Below, piece by piece: positions 1 through 6,983 of a DNA stretch of 20,377 nucleotides. Position 1 is the stretch's first letter. The number at the start of each line of letters is the position of its first letter. The notes beneath the pieces are model-generated. The model was not told where the DNA came from. It saw nothing but the letters and a program-made list of their open reading frames with translations, and searched no databases. Location: NCBI GenBank assembly GCA_012511005.1, contig JAAZGX010000149.1, forward strand, positions 1 to 20,377. Reading direction: 5' to 3'. This DNA comes from Clostridiales bacterium. GTDB lineage: Bacteria; Bacillota; Clostridia; Oscillospirales; Acutalibacteraceae. The translations under genes were made by a program, and so were the position numbers.

Positions 1-230
1 GTGTTGCTGTTGACAGTAAAATACACCCCCATAGCTCCACAAAAGGCGATGTTTCACAAAATTACGGCAAATTGCTTTCTCCAATGCTTAAATTAGGAAT
101 TGCAAAAGCCGTTAGAATAGGTGACGCCGACTCTTATTTAGTAAAGGTTCGCCCTATGGCTGACTTTGTGACCGGGTTACTGACTAAAGAGCCTAATTTG
201 TTTGATAATAATAAAGAAATTGAAGAATAA
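1..230 (+). CDS. 3' end of an unidentified gene (partial)
   Basis: An open frame enters from the left edge (first full codon at base 3) and runs about 75 codons to TAA at 228-230. The visible tail is soluble and mixed, with a segment reading GIAKAVRIGDADSYLVKVRP and an acidic end (NNKEIEE). I see no membrane segment, cysteine motif or nucleotide-binding motif, and I do not recognise the family. The frame has no stop and sensible codon use, so it is probably a real C-terminus. The start and most of the protein lie outside the window. No hairpin with a T-run follows it before the next promoter at 285, so its terminator was not found. Confidence 0.6.
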   Translation, partial: VAVDSKIHPHSSTKGDVSQNYGKLLSPMLKLGIAKAVRIGDADSYLVKVRPMADFVTGLLTKEPNLFDNNKEIEE

Positions 231-284
231 TACATAAAATACTGCAATAATCTGAAACTTCTTCCGCAAAAACCATATTTCCTC

Positions 285-313
285 TTGCATTAATACGCTT
301 TTACTGCTACAAT
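285..313 (+). promoter_or_regulatory. Extended -10 promoter of the rubredoxin/rubrerythrin operon
   Basis: A -35 TTGCAT (285-290) is separated by 17 bases from a -10 TACAAT (308-313), preceded by TG at 305-306 as in extended -10 promoters. Transcription would start near 320, inside the first PerR-like box, giving a leader of about 100 bases before the TTG start at 423. Prediction from sequence only. Confidence 0.7.
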
Positions 314-315
314 GT

Positions 316-347
316 TTGTAATGATTATTGCTTTGTAATCATTATAG
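316..347 (+). promoter_or_regulatory. Two tandem PerR-box-like operators
   Basis: TTGTAATGATTATTG (316-330) and TTGTAATCATTATAG (333-347) match the 15-base PerR consensus TTATAATnATTATAA at 11 and 12 of 14 defined positions. They are 17 bases apart start to start. Together they also form a perfect 9-base inverted repeat, TAATGATTA (319-327) with TAATCATTA (336-344). They cover the predicted transcription start, a position suited to repression. PerR control of rubrerythrin-type genes is established in Clostridium acetobutylicum. Binding here is inferred. Confidence 0.65.
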
Positions 348-407
348 TTCGTTGTTTTATATACAAAGATGTTGACGAAATATCTTTTAAGTATAAAAAT
401 CACAAGT

Positions 408-425
408 AAAGGAGGCAATATTTTG
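408..425 (+). promoter_or_regulatory. RBS that decides a TTG start
   Basis: AAAGGAGG (408-415) lies 7 bases before TTG (423-425). The upstream in-frame ATG at 369 has no such site and would add 18 residues ahead of the rubredoxin fold, so the TTG is the preferred start. Confidence 0.85.
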
Positions 426-1100
426 GCAAAATATGTATGTTCGGTTTGCGGTTACATATATGACGAGGCGGCAGGCGACCCACAGTCCGGCGTAGCGCCG
501 GGTACAGCGTGGGAAGACCTTCCCTCTGACTGGGTGTGTCCGCTGTGTACGGCGGAACAGTCAGAGTTTAACAAAGAGGATAGCGGAGACAGCGCTCCGG
601 CGCCCGCTAAAGAGACAATGCCTTTGTATGAGATGCATGACGATGATATGAGGGAGCTGTCTGCATTAGAGGTCGCCGCTCTTTGTACAAATCTTGCACG
701 CGGATGTGAAAAGCAGTATAAACCGGAGGAAGAGGCTCTTTTCAGAAAATTGGCTGATTATTATAAATCCATAGCCGCGCCCCAAAAATCCGCGGATGTC
801 GGGCAATTAATAGCGCTCGTTGAAAAGGATTTAACAGAAGGGTTTGCGGCGGCCAACGCGGCGGCTAAAAATGACGGTGACAGAGGCGCACAGCGCGCTT
901 TGGTGTGGAGTGAGAAGGTAACGCGCATATTAAAATCCCTTTTAGCTCGTTATCAAAAAGAAGGCGACGATATGTTTTCAAACACGGGAGTTTATGTTTG
1001 CACAATATGCGGCTTTATATATGTTGGCAATAATCTGCCTGATGTCTGCCCTGTTTGCAAGGTTCCCAATTGGAAATTTTATAAGGTTGAGGGGAGGTAA
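423..1100 (+). CDS. Rubredoxin / helical core / rubrerythrin-type rubredoxin-like protein
   Basis: A cytoplasmic redox protein of 225 residues, probably an electron carrier in peroxide or oxygen detoxification. Residues 1-50 are a classic rubredoxin with iron ligands C6, C9, C39 and C42 (CSVC and CPLC). After a Pro/Ala/Asp-rich linker (about 50-65), residues 66-185 are predicted helical. Residues 188-225 form the short rubredoxin-like tail typical of rubrerythrins, with C193, C196, C209 and C212 (CTIC and CPVC, 12-residue spacer). The middle looks like a ferritin-like bundle in size but has no ExxH pair, so it probably does not hold a diiron site. This separates it from reverse rubrerythrins, which have an N-terminal rubredoxin and an active ferritin domain. 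It is the first gene behind the tandem PerR-like boxes. The next gene's RBS lies inside its last codons, so the two are co-transcribed and possibly coupled. The architecture is clear; the partner and reaction are inferred. Confidence 0.88.
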   Translation: MAKYVCSVCGYIYDEAAGDPQSGVAPGTAWEDLPSDWVCPLCTAEQSEFNKEDSGDSAPAPAKETMPLYEMHDDDMRELSALEVAALCTNLARGCEKQYKPEEEALFRKLADYYKSIAAPQKSADVGQLIALVEKDLTEGFAAANAAAKNDGDRGAQRALVWSEKVTRILKSLLARYQKEGDDMFSNTGVYVCTICGFIYVGNNLPDVCPVCKVPNWKFYKVEGR

Positions 1101-1105
1101 TTTAT

Positions 1106-2086
1106 ATGGCAGAAAAGTATGCAGTAAGAAATTTACGGCTTTGCACTAAGGACTGTTTATGTCTGTATGTCTGCCCCACCGGCGCAAGTGACACAGAAAA
1201 TAGTGTTATAGATATTAATACATGTATCGGCTGCGGCGACTGTGCGGACGCTTGCCCGTCCGGCGCCATATCTATGGTGCCAAAGGTTTACCCGCCCCAG
1301 CAGGTAAAAACAAATGCTGTAACGGGAACGCTTAAATCTTTAGTAAAAAGCAAATCAGAGCAGGAAAGTATAGCGGCAGAACTGCCCGGCGTTCTTGCAA
1401 AAGCTGTCGAGAAATCAAATAGGATTATGGCGGAGGATTTACTTCGTGAAGCAGGTTTTATGCTTCCGCAAAGCGACAATACTAAGGAGTTTTTGCAATC
1501 TCTTTTAACGGATAAACATCCTTCGGATTTTCCGACTGAGGTTGTAGAACAATTAATTTCAAAATTATATGATACCAAGGAGGATAAAATAATGAGTGAC
1601 AACAAAACACATGATAACCTAATGGCAGGCTTTACAGGTGAGGCTGAAGCTAACAGAAAATATACGGCATATGCTAAAAAAGCGGAAAAAGACGGATTTC
1701 TTAATGCGGCAAAATTATTCAGAGCCGCAGCTGACGCTGAAACTCTCCACGCCCTAAAGCATTTTGAGGTTGCAGGCATGGTGGGCGACACCGCCTCTAA
1801 CCTTAAAGACGGTATCGCAGGCGAAACTTATGAGTATAAAGAAATGTATCCGCCTTTCATTGAGACGGCTAAGGCAGAGGGGAATAACGCTGCTGTTATG
1901 ACTTTCACTTTTGCTATGAAAGCAGAAGAGGTTCACGCAAGGCTTTATGAAGAGGCGCTTGATAATCTTGAGGACTTTGAGGAAGTTTTCTACTACCTTT
2001 GCCCCACATGCGGAAACATTGAAAAGTTTGTACCCGAAAGATGCAGCATATGCGGCGTACCGGGGGATAAATTTATTAAATACTAA
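1106..2086 (+). CDS. Ferredoxin-rubrerythrin fusion
   Basis: A 326-residue fusion. Residues 1-55 are a two-cluster bacterial ferredoxin. The second motif is canonical (C40, C43, C46, C50-P). The first reads C13-x2-D16-x2-C19-x3-C23-P, with Asp where the second Cys is usual and an extra C17. Residues 70-160 are a hydrophilic helical linker. From M163 on it is a complete rubrerythrin. Diiron ligand candidates are E179, E212 with H215 (ExxH), E240, and E274 with H277 (ExxH). The C-terminal iron site is C299, C302, C313 and C316. Rubrerythrins reduce hydrogen peroxide with electrons passed through rubredoxin-type centres; here a ferredoxin on the same chain could feed them directly. The gene starts at ATG behind GGGGAGG (1091-1097), 5 bases after the previous stop. 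A second RBS and ATG at the fusion point may also yield free rubrerythrin. A terminator follows. Domains are secure; the electron path is inference. Confidence 0.9.
   Translation: MAEKYAVRNLRLCTKDCLCLYVCPTGASDTENSVIDINTCIGCGDCADACPSGAISMVPKVYPPQQVKTNAVTGTLKSLVKSKSEQESIAAELPGVLAKAVEKSNRIMAEDLLREAGFMLPQSDNTKEFLQSLLTDKHPSDFPTEVVEQLISKLYDTKEDKIMSDNKTHDNLMAGFTGEAEANRKYTAYAKKAEKDGFLNAAKLFRAAADAETLHALKHFEVAGMVGDTASNLKDGIAGETYEYKEMYPPFIETAKAEGNNAAVMTFTFAMKAEEVHARLYEEALDNLEDFEEVFYYLCPTCGNIEKFVPERCSICGVPGDKFIKY
1577..1594 (+). promoter_or_regulatory. Internal in-frame RBS and ATG for free rubrerythrin
   Basis: AAGGAGG (1577-1583) is followed after 8 bases by ATG (1592-1594), in frame with the fusion. 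It opens a 164-residue protein that begins where ordinary stand-alone rubrerythrins begin. The site is as strong as any gene-start RBS in the window, so independent initiation is likely. Confidence 0.65.
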
Positions 2087-2100
2087 ACACAATTTTTTAA

Positions 2101-2129
2101 GGGAGTGCTAAAAAAGCGCTCCCTTTTTT
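2101..2129 (+). terminator. Rho-independent terminator of the rubrerythrin operon
   Basis: Stem GGGAGTGCT (2101-2109) pairs with AGCGCTCCC (2115-2123), with one G-U pair and an AAAAA loop, followed by six T (2124-2129). It sits 14 bases after the fusion-gene stop. Confidence 0.9.
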
Positions 2130-2131
2130 AT

Positions 2132-2446
2132 TTATACTGTTGGCGCCGGTGCTTTTACAATGATTAGCTCCAGCGTTTCATCGTGCAGATTTCGTACATT
2201 CATTTTTGTCTTAAATGGGATTTTAAGCAGCGTCCCATCCTCATATTCATGGATTTCCTGTTCGTCAAGCCCTATTGAAAGTTTGCCTCTTACTACGGTC
2301 ATATACACATTTGAGTTAGAAAAATGCTCCGGCAATCCTTCATCTTTGTTGAACACCATATGCAGATAGTGGACATTTTCATCGAATACAACCCTTTCAA
2401 TCGCCTTGTCGTTTCCTCTTGACAGCTTAAATACCTGCTCAACCAT
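2132..2446 (-). CDS. Small single-domain cupin protein
   Basis: A 104-residue protein that is almost all one cupin beta-barrel. The order of strands is visible around HMVFNKDEGLPEHFSNSN, VVRGKLSIGLDEQEIHEYEDG and LKIPFKTKMNV. The usual metal ligands are eroded: the HxH plus Glu of motif 1 is reduced to a single His after LPE, and the motif 2 His is replaced (KMNV). It may bind a ligand without metal catalysis, and no substrate can be named. The start is ATG with AGGAGG (2454-2459) 7 bases upstream. It has its own consensus promoter and runs towards the rubrerythrin operon, ending 2 bases from that operon's terminator. No separate terminator was seen on its own strand. Confidence 0.8.
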   Translation of the reverse strand: MVEQVFKLSRGNDKAIERVVFDENVHYLHMVFNKDEGLPEHFSNSNVYMTVVRGKLSIGLDEQEIHEYEDGTLLKIPFKTKMNVRNLHDETLELIIVKAPAPTV

Positions 2447-2490
2447 TTTTTTGCCTCCTATTTTTTGATTTTGTTATCTAAGTTTGTTCA

Positions 2491-2519
2491 ATAATACAGA
2501 TTTCCTAATACAATGTCAA
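2491..2519 (-). promoter_or_regulatory. Promoter of the cupin gene
   Basis: On the minus strand TTGACA (2519-2514), a 17-base spacer, then TATTAT (2496-2491). It is a near-perfect housekeeping promoter about 45 bases upstream of the cupin ATG. Confidence 0.8.
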
Positions 2520-2560
2520 TATGCGTTAAGATGCTTCTTTATTGATTTTATGTCTTTTAC

Positions 2561-2588
2561 TTGTTTTTTATTTTTTTAATGATATAAT
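2561..2588 (+). promoter_or_regulatory. Promoter of the C69-type hydrolase / folD pair
   Basis: TTGTTT (2561-2566), a 16-base spacer, then a perfect TATAAT (2583-2588). The start site would be near 2595, giving a leader of about 47 bases. Confidence 0.7.
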
Positions 2589-2641
2589 TATACAGATAGT
2601 ATACCGTTTCCGTTTATATGTTGTTTATAAGGAGGGTTATT

Positions 2642-3895
2642 ATGTGTGATACCTTAATAGCGTTACCACCTGCTACTGCTGACGGCTGCATAATTTTTGG
2701 CAAGAATAGTGACAGAGAGCCTAACGAGCCTCTTATTATGCAAAGGATTTCGGGTGGTATTAGAAAAAGCGGCAAAAAGCAGAAATGCACATACATTGAG
2801 GTGGAAGCGAAAGAGCAGATAAATGAAGTTCTTTTAATGAAACCGAGTTGGATGTGGGGCGCAGAAATGGGCTTTAACAGCAAGGGCGTTGTAATTGGAA
2901 ATGAAGCTGTTTTTACTAAAGAAAAGCAGAAAAAGGAGCCTGCTCTCCTTGGTATGGATATGCTGAGGCTTGCTTTAGAGTGCTGTGACACGGCAGAAGA
3001 TGCGGCAGACTATATCATAAGCCTTTTATTGAAATACGGTCAGGGCGGAAAAGCGGGTTATACGGAAAATCTTCGTTATCACAACTCTTTTATTATTTCA
3101 GACAGAAATGAAGCATTCGTTCTTGAAACGGCGGGAACCTATTGGGCGCTTAAAAAGATAAAAGATTTTTACAGCATTTCAAACGCTTTAACATTGCAGG
3201 ATGATTATGATAAAAGTAGTTTAGACGGCAAAATTCCTTTCAAAAAGCATTTTGATGATAAGCTTTTTTCATATGGCTCTAAGGGCAACTTGCGGCAGCA
3301 GTTTTCTATAGAGCATCTTAGTAAAAACAGCGGTCACATAACAACATCAACTGTTTTAGATATTCTCCGAACCCATTGCGGCAACAAAAAGACGAAAGGC
3401 TTTACGGGCGGCAGTATGTACAGCATTTGTATGCACGCCGGCGGTATAATTTCAAGCCAGACAACGGGCAGTATGATATTAAAATCAAAGGGTAACGACA
3501 GTGTGGCTTTTATTTCAAGCACATCACTTCCCTGTGTTTCTCTTTTTATGCCGTGTTGGTTAATAGATGACCGTAGTATGTTTTATGATGAAAGCCGTTC
3601 CGATGAAGCTGTGGAAAATTGGAAACGCTCTGAGAGAGTACGGCGCGGACTTTTAGGCGGCGGCACAAATTTAGATGAGTATTTAGCTAAAAGGGATGCG
3701 GCAGAGGCAGAGCTTTTTGATTTAGCTGAAAAAGCCAATACAGACGGCGATAAACTAAGCGTTATGCGCTTTGCAAAAGAAAAAAAGACAGAGCTTGAGG
3801 GAGAGCTTGAAAAACTCGTAAACACATCTGACGCAAAAGGTGCCCGCGGACTTTACTATTCATACTACTGGAAAAAACAAAACAAGCAATTATAA
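2642..3895 (+). CDS. C69-family (secernin-like) Ntn hydrolase / dipeptidase
   Basis: A 417-residue protein starting MCDTLIALPP, followed by DGCIIFGKNSDREPNEP. Removal of Met1 would expose Cys2, the N-terminal nucleophile of peptidase family C69 (PepD-type dipeptidases and secernins). The GKNSDR block is the hallmark of that fold. Family members cleave amide bonds, often of dipeptides; the substrate here is unknown. No signal peptide or membrane segment is seen, so it is cytoplasmic. The start at 2642 is chosen because AAGGAGGG (2629-2636) precedes it and because it puts Cys at position 2. An earlier in-frame ATG at 2618 would bury the nucleophile and is rejected. The last 90 residues are charged and helical. 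folD follows after 16 bases, probably in the same transcript. Confidence 0.85.
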   Translation: MCDTLIALPPATADGCIIFGKNSDREPNEPLIMQRISGGIRKSGKKQKCTYIEVEAKEQINEVLLMKPSWMWGAEMGFNSKGVVIGNEAVFTKEKQKKEPALLGMDMLRLALECCDTAEDAADYIISLLLKYGQGGKAGYTENLRYHNSFIISDRNEAFVLETAGTYWALKKIKDFYSISNALTLQDDYDKSSLDGKIPFKKHFDDKLFSYGSKGNLRQQFSIEHLSKNSGHITTSTVLDILRTHCGNKKTKGFTGGSMYSICMHAGGIISSQTTGSMILKSKGNDSVAFISSTSLPCVSLFMPCWLIDDRSMFYDESRSDEAVENWKRSERVRRGLLGGGTNLDEYLAKRDAAEAELFDLAEKANTDGDKLSVMRFAKEKKTELEGELEKLVNTSDAKGARGLYYSYYWKKQNKQL

Positions 3896-3911
3896 TGCCT
3901 TGGGAGGATTT

Positions 3912-4748
3912 ATGCCACTTATTATTGACGGAAAAGCATATTCACTGCATGTTGAAAACGAGTTAAAACAGCGCGTTGCTGTAATTAAAGAAAAAAGCGG
4001 TAAAACACCCGTTTTAGCCACTATTTTAGTAGGTGCAGACCCTGCAAGCGTAACATATGTGCGAATGAAGGGCAACGCATGCGAAAGAGTTGGGATGAGC
4101 TCACAAAAGATTGAGATGAGCGAAAATACGACGACTGATGAATTGCTCTTAAAAATCAAAGAGCTAAATGAAAATGATGATGTCTGCGGAATTTTGCTTC
4201 AGCACCCCGTACCGAAGCAAATAGACGAGCATGCCTGCTTTAATGCTATATGCTTAAAAAAAGATGTTGACGGGGTAAATACGGCGGGATTTGGTTTAAT
4301 GTCTATGGGACTGCCCGCTTATAAAAGCGCCACTCCTCTTGCTATTATGTCTTTGCTTTCGCATTACAATATAGAAATAGAGGGAAAAGAGGCAGTTGTA
4401 ATAGGCAGAAGCGCAATTTTAGGCAAGCCTGCGGCGGCGCTGCTCCTTAACGAAAACGCTACCGTAACAGTTGCACACTCTAAAACAAAAAATCTGCCCG
4501 AAGTTGTAAGGCGCGCTGATATTGTAATCGCCGCAGTCGGAAAGCCGCTTTTTGTAAAATCGGACTGGGTAAAACAGGGTGCTGTTTTAATTGATGCCGG
4601 TTACAATAAAGGTAATGTCGGGGATATAGATTTAATAAACGCTGCTTCTAAAAGCAGCGCTTATACACCGGTTCCCGGGGGCGTTGGCCCCGTTACAATT
4701 GCAATGCTTATGAAGCAAACTGTCGAGGCGGCAGAGAAACTACTTTAA
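3912..4748 (+). CDS. folD: Methylenetetrahydrofolate dehydrogenase / methenyl-THF cyclohydrolase
   Basis: A 278-residue bifunctional folate enzyme. It interconverts 5,10-methylene-THF, 5,10-methenyl-THF and 10-formyl-THF in the cytoplasm, using NAD(P). Visible signatures are Y49-x3-K53 (YVRMK, catalytic Lys), Q97 in LLQHPVP, D120 in KDVDG, the nucleotide-binding GRSAILGKP block, and PVPGGVGPVTIAML near the C-terminus. Length is normal for FolD. In the usual P-C-T-P motif the Cys is Ala (SATP). The start ATG has GGGAGG (3902-3907) at 4 bases; a longer in-frame start at 3840 lies inside the previous gene and lacks an RBS. The gene converges on the amidohydrolase with only 8 bases between stops and no terminator in the gap. 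Confidence 0.95.
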   Translation: MPLIIDGKAYSLHVENELKQRVAVIKEKSGKTPVLATILVGADPASVTYVRMKGNACERVGMSSQKIEMSENTTTDELLLKIKELNENDDVCGILLQHPVPKQIDEHACFNAICLKKDVDGVNTAGFGLMSMGLPAYKSATPLAIMSLLSHYNIEIEGKEAVVIGRSAILGKPAAALLLNENATVTVAHSKTKNLPEVVRRADIVIAAVGKPLFVKSDWVKQGAVLIDAGYNKGNVGDIDLINAASKSSAYTPVPGGVGPVTIAMLMKQTVEAAEKLL

Positions 4749-4756
4749 TATTTATA

Positions 4757-5590
4757 TTAATCCACGCCTAAAACACTTCTCAGTGTGCCGCCAAGTATTG
4801 CGTGTTTTGCCGTTTCTGTAATCTGTAAGTTTTTAATTCTTTCGATTGACCTTGTTGTCTTTTCGGCAGAATTATACGGAAAATCAAGCCCGAATATACT
4901 GCGATTTTCACCCGTTTGGTATATTAGGGTGCAAAGCTGCTCGTCTGTAAGCGACCATGCGTTACATCTTGCGTTTCCAAACTCGTCTTCACCCGTATCT
5001 ATTGAAGTCCAACCCGCAAATACTGTATCGAACTCGCCCCGCTTATTGTTATTCATAACGGCAAGCGCCTCATTAAAGAAGCTGTAACCGCCCATATGCT
5101 CCATAGAAAAACGAAGCTTTGGAAAATCACTTGCCACCTCATCCCATAAAAGCGTGTGATAGTCGGACAAGCGGTGCCAATGAAGCCCCGTATGAAATGA
5201 TAAAAACAAATTGTTTTTTACTGACGCTTCATATACCTCATAAAGCTCTTTACCGTTTACTTTAACTTCTTGAAAAGCAGGGTGGATTTTAATGCCTTTA
5301 AGTCCTAAAGCCGCTATTTCATCGACTTGCTCTCTTAAATTCCCTATTTCAAAATCAACTGTGCCAAAGCCTACAAAGTCAGGCTCGTTTTTAATCGTTT
5401 TCGCAAGCCACCTGTTAGTGTTAGCGTCCTCCCCTACCCTTGTATTTTGCTCCTTGAATGTGGCGAAACAGACGGCTTTTTCAATTTCGCATTCATACAT
5501 TAATTTTTTAAGGTCCTCTAATGTTGCGTTAGATTTGGAGCCTTTCGGGAAAATGTGCGCATGGTTTGCAAAAATCCTGTAATCACTCAT
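4757..5590 (-). CDS. Amidohydrolase-2 family metal-dependent hydrolase
   Basis: A 277-residue TIM-barrel hydrolase. Metal-site features in order are H10-x-H12 (NHAHIFP), the Lys and His of GIKIHPAF, SFHTGLHWHR, the His in SMEHMGG, and D236 in GLDFPY. This set matches amidohydrolase family 2, which covers decarboxylases and hydrolases of small carboxylates and lactones. The exact substrate cannot be read. The start is the ATG at 5590, with AAGGAG upstream. It overlaps the last 8 bases of the phosphatase gene, so translation is probably coupled. An upstream in-frame ATG at 5614 has no RBS and lies inside the phosphatase. Confidence 0.8.
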   Translation of the reverse strand: MSDYRIFANHAHIFPKGSKSNATLEDLKKLMYECEIEKAVCFATFKEQNTRVGEDANTNRWLAKTIKNEPDFVGFGTVDFEIGNLREQVDEIAALGLKGIKIHPAFQEVKVNGKELYEVYEASVKNNLFLSFHTGLHWHRLSDYHTLLWDEVASDFPKLRFSMEHMGGYSFFNEALAVMNNNKRGEFDTVFAGWTSIDTGEDEFGNARCNAWSLTDEQLCTLIYQTGENRSIFGLDFPYNSAEKTTRSIERIKNLQITETAKHAILGGTLRSVLGVD

Positions 5591-6230
5591 CAATTTGTTC
5601 TCCTTCGTTTTCATTTGGATTTAACGGTATTTCCGCCGTTACTTCAAATTTATTTACTTTTGACCACATATACGGTGTTATTTGAACTGTATAGCCGCAG
5701 CCGCAGGGCGTAAGCCACTCATGCATAGGCAGCTCCGGTATTCCGAAGGCGGACAAAATAGTCATAATAACTCCGCCGTGGGTTATGATTGCACAAGAAT
5801 TGTCGCCCGTCTTAAAAAGTCCCTGTACAAGCCTTATAAACTCAGTCAGTACGCGCGTCTTAAAAGCGCCGTTGCTTTCGCCGTTTGGTGCAAAAGCCTC
5901 CTCATTACCTTTTAGCCAGTCTATAAATTCAGGGTATCTTGAAAGCTCGTCCGCCGTCAGTCCCTCAAATTCTCCAAAATCATATTCACAAAAGCCTCTC
6001 ATAACGGCAGGCTCGTTATTTGGATAAAGAATTTTTGCCGTTTCAAGGCAACGCTTTAACGGACTTGACACGACTACGGCGCAATCAGGGTAAACACAGT
6101 TTTCTTTCAGATTTTTCAGCTCGTCTTTACCCTGTCCCGAAAGCGCCTCGTCAGTATGTCCTATATATTTACCCTCCAAAGCACCCACATGCGTGCCGTG
6201 CCTTATTAAGTGTATACGGTAGCACTTCAC
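5583..6230 (-). CDS. Histidine phosphatase (phosphoglycerate-mutase-like)
   Basis: A 215-residue member of the histidine phosphatase superfamily. LIRHGTH (R10, H11, G12) provides the phospho-accepting His. SSPLKRC supplies the second Arg, YDFGEFEG the acidic residue, and ITHGG near residue 150 the second His. Relatives include CobC-type alpha-ribazole phosphatases and broad sugar phosphatases. No cobalamin genes lie nearby, so a CobC role is not claimed. The start is GTG at 6228-6230 with a weak AGGTGA site. The downstream amidohydrolase overlaps it by 8 bases. On the other side it is divergent from an XRE-type regulator about 50 bases away, which could control the pair. Confidence 0.85.
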   Translation of the reverse strand: MKCYRIHLIRHGTHVGALEGKYIGHTDEALSGQGKDELKNLKENCVYPDCAVVVSSPLKRCLETAKILYPNNEPAVMRGFCEYDFGEFEGLTADELSRYPEFIDWLKGNEEAFAPNGESNGAFKTRVLTEFIRLVQGLFKTGDNSCAIITHGGVIMTILSAFGIPELPMHEWLTPCGCGYTVQITPYMWSKVNKFEVTAEIPLNPNENEGEQIDE

Positions 6231-6255
6231 TTTTTCACCTAATTTCTAAATGTTA

Positions 6256-6261
6256 ATTATA
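6256..6261 (-). promoter_or_regulatory. Possible -10 box for the phosphatase/amidohydrolase pair
   Basis: On the minus strand this reads TATAAT, 25 bases upstream of the GTG start. No good -35 lies at the right distance (ATGACA at 6289-6284 is 22 bases away), so the call is weak. Confidence 0.3.
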
Positions 6262-6282
6262 TTTTTGCAAAGGATTGATTTT

Positions 6283-6906
6283 ATGTCATCTTTCCCCGAA
6301 CGATTAATAGAGCTAAGGGCGGAGAATAAACTGAACCAAAAAACCGCGGCGGCAGACCTTAATATATCTCAAGCTCTTTTATCCCATTATGAAAAAGGTA
6401 TAAGAGAATGCGGACTTGATTTTTTGTGCCGCGCCGCCGACTATTATAAGGTTACTACGGACTACCTTTTAGGCAGAAGCCTCAGCCGAAACGGCTTGTC
6501 TGAACATGAGCTTGAGGACTGTTTGGACGATAGCGATTTCTCGCCCTCTACCGTTTACAGAGCATCTATTATGAGCCTTGAAAGATGTAATGCCGGCAGC
6601 GCAAATGCCGGTGAGCAAATAACATTATTATATGCCCTTACAATCTACCGTACACTTATTGCCGCGTCAAGCAGCGGATACATACCAAAACGCTGGTTTA
6701 CCTTGCCCGTAAAGATGACGGATTCGCTTGCTCTTGCTTTAACAGAGAGGATGCTGCACGACTTTCCCGAAAGAGCCGTTAACATTAAAAGAAAGGGCGG
6801 CTCACAGCCTCTTTGTATAGAAACGCTTATAGTAAGCATTGAAGACTTTATCAGAAAAACCTCTGCACTAAAAACACCGTCATCGGAAACGGCATCAAAC
6901 TCCTAA
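6283..6906 (+). CDS. XRE-family transcriptional regulator
   Basis: A 207-residue protein. Residues about 5-60 form an XRE/Cro-CI helix-turn-helix: LIELRAENKLNQKTAAADL, then ISQALLSHYEKG as the recognition region, closing with TTDYLLGRS. Residues 75-190 are mostly helical, with no recognised ligand-binding domain and no membrane segment, and the tail is Ser/Thr-rich. It probably binds DNA as a dimer. The start at 6283 has AAAGGA (6269-6274) 8 bases upstream. An alternative ATG at 6250 would add a hydrophobic stretch before the HTH. It is divergent from the histidine phosphatase, so autoregulation or control of that pair is possible. A hairpin terminator follows. Confidence 0.82.
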   Translation: MSSFPERLIELRAENKLNQKTAAADLNISQALLSHYEKGIRECGLDFLCRAADYYKVTTDYLLGRSLSRNGLSEHELEDCLDDSDFSPSTVYRASIMSLERCNAGSANAGEQITLLYALTIYRTLIAASSSGYIPKRWFTLPVKMTDSLALALTERMLHDFPERAVNIKRKGGSQPLCIETLIVSIEDFIRKTSALKTPSSETASNS

Positions 6907-6983
6907 ACTTATTTCTCTTATTATAACAAAACTTAATAAAAAAGCAATTTAACTTTTTAAATCTTCAAAATATACACAAAAAC

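Noticed and set aside
369..422. ATG at 369 as the start of the rubredoxin gene
   Set aside because: It has no RBS and adds residues not seen before a rubredoxin fold; TTG at 423 has AAAGGAGG at 7 bases.
1288..1791. Long minus-strand frame opposite the ferredoxin-rubrerythrin gene
   Set aside because: It is antisense to a gene with clear domains, has no RBS and encodes low-complexity Ser/Ala/Phe-rich sequence typical of shadow frames.
2093..2129. Rubrerythrin terminator also serving the convergent cupin gene
   Set aside because: On the minus strand the stem is followed by A-rich, not T-rich, sequence.
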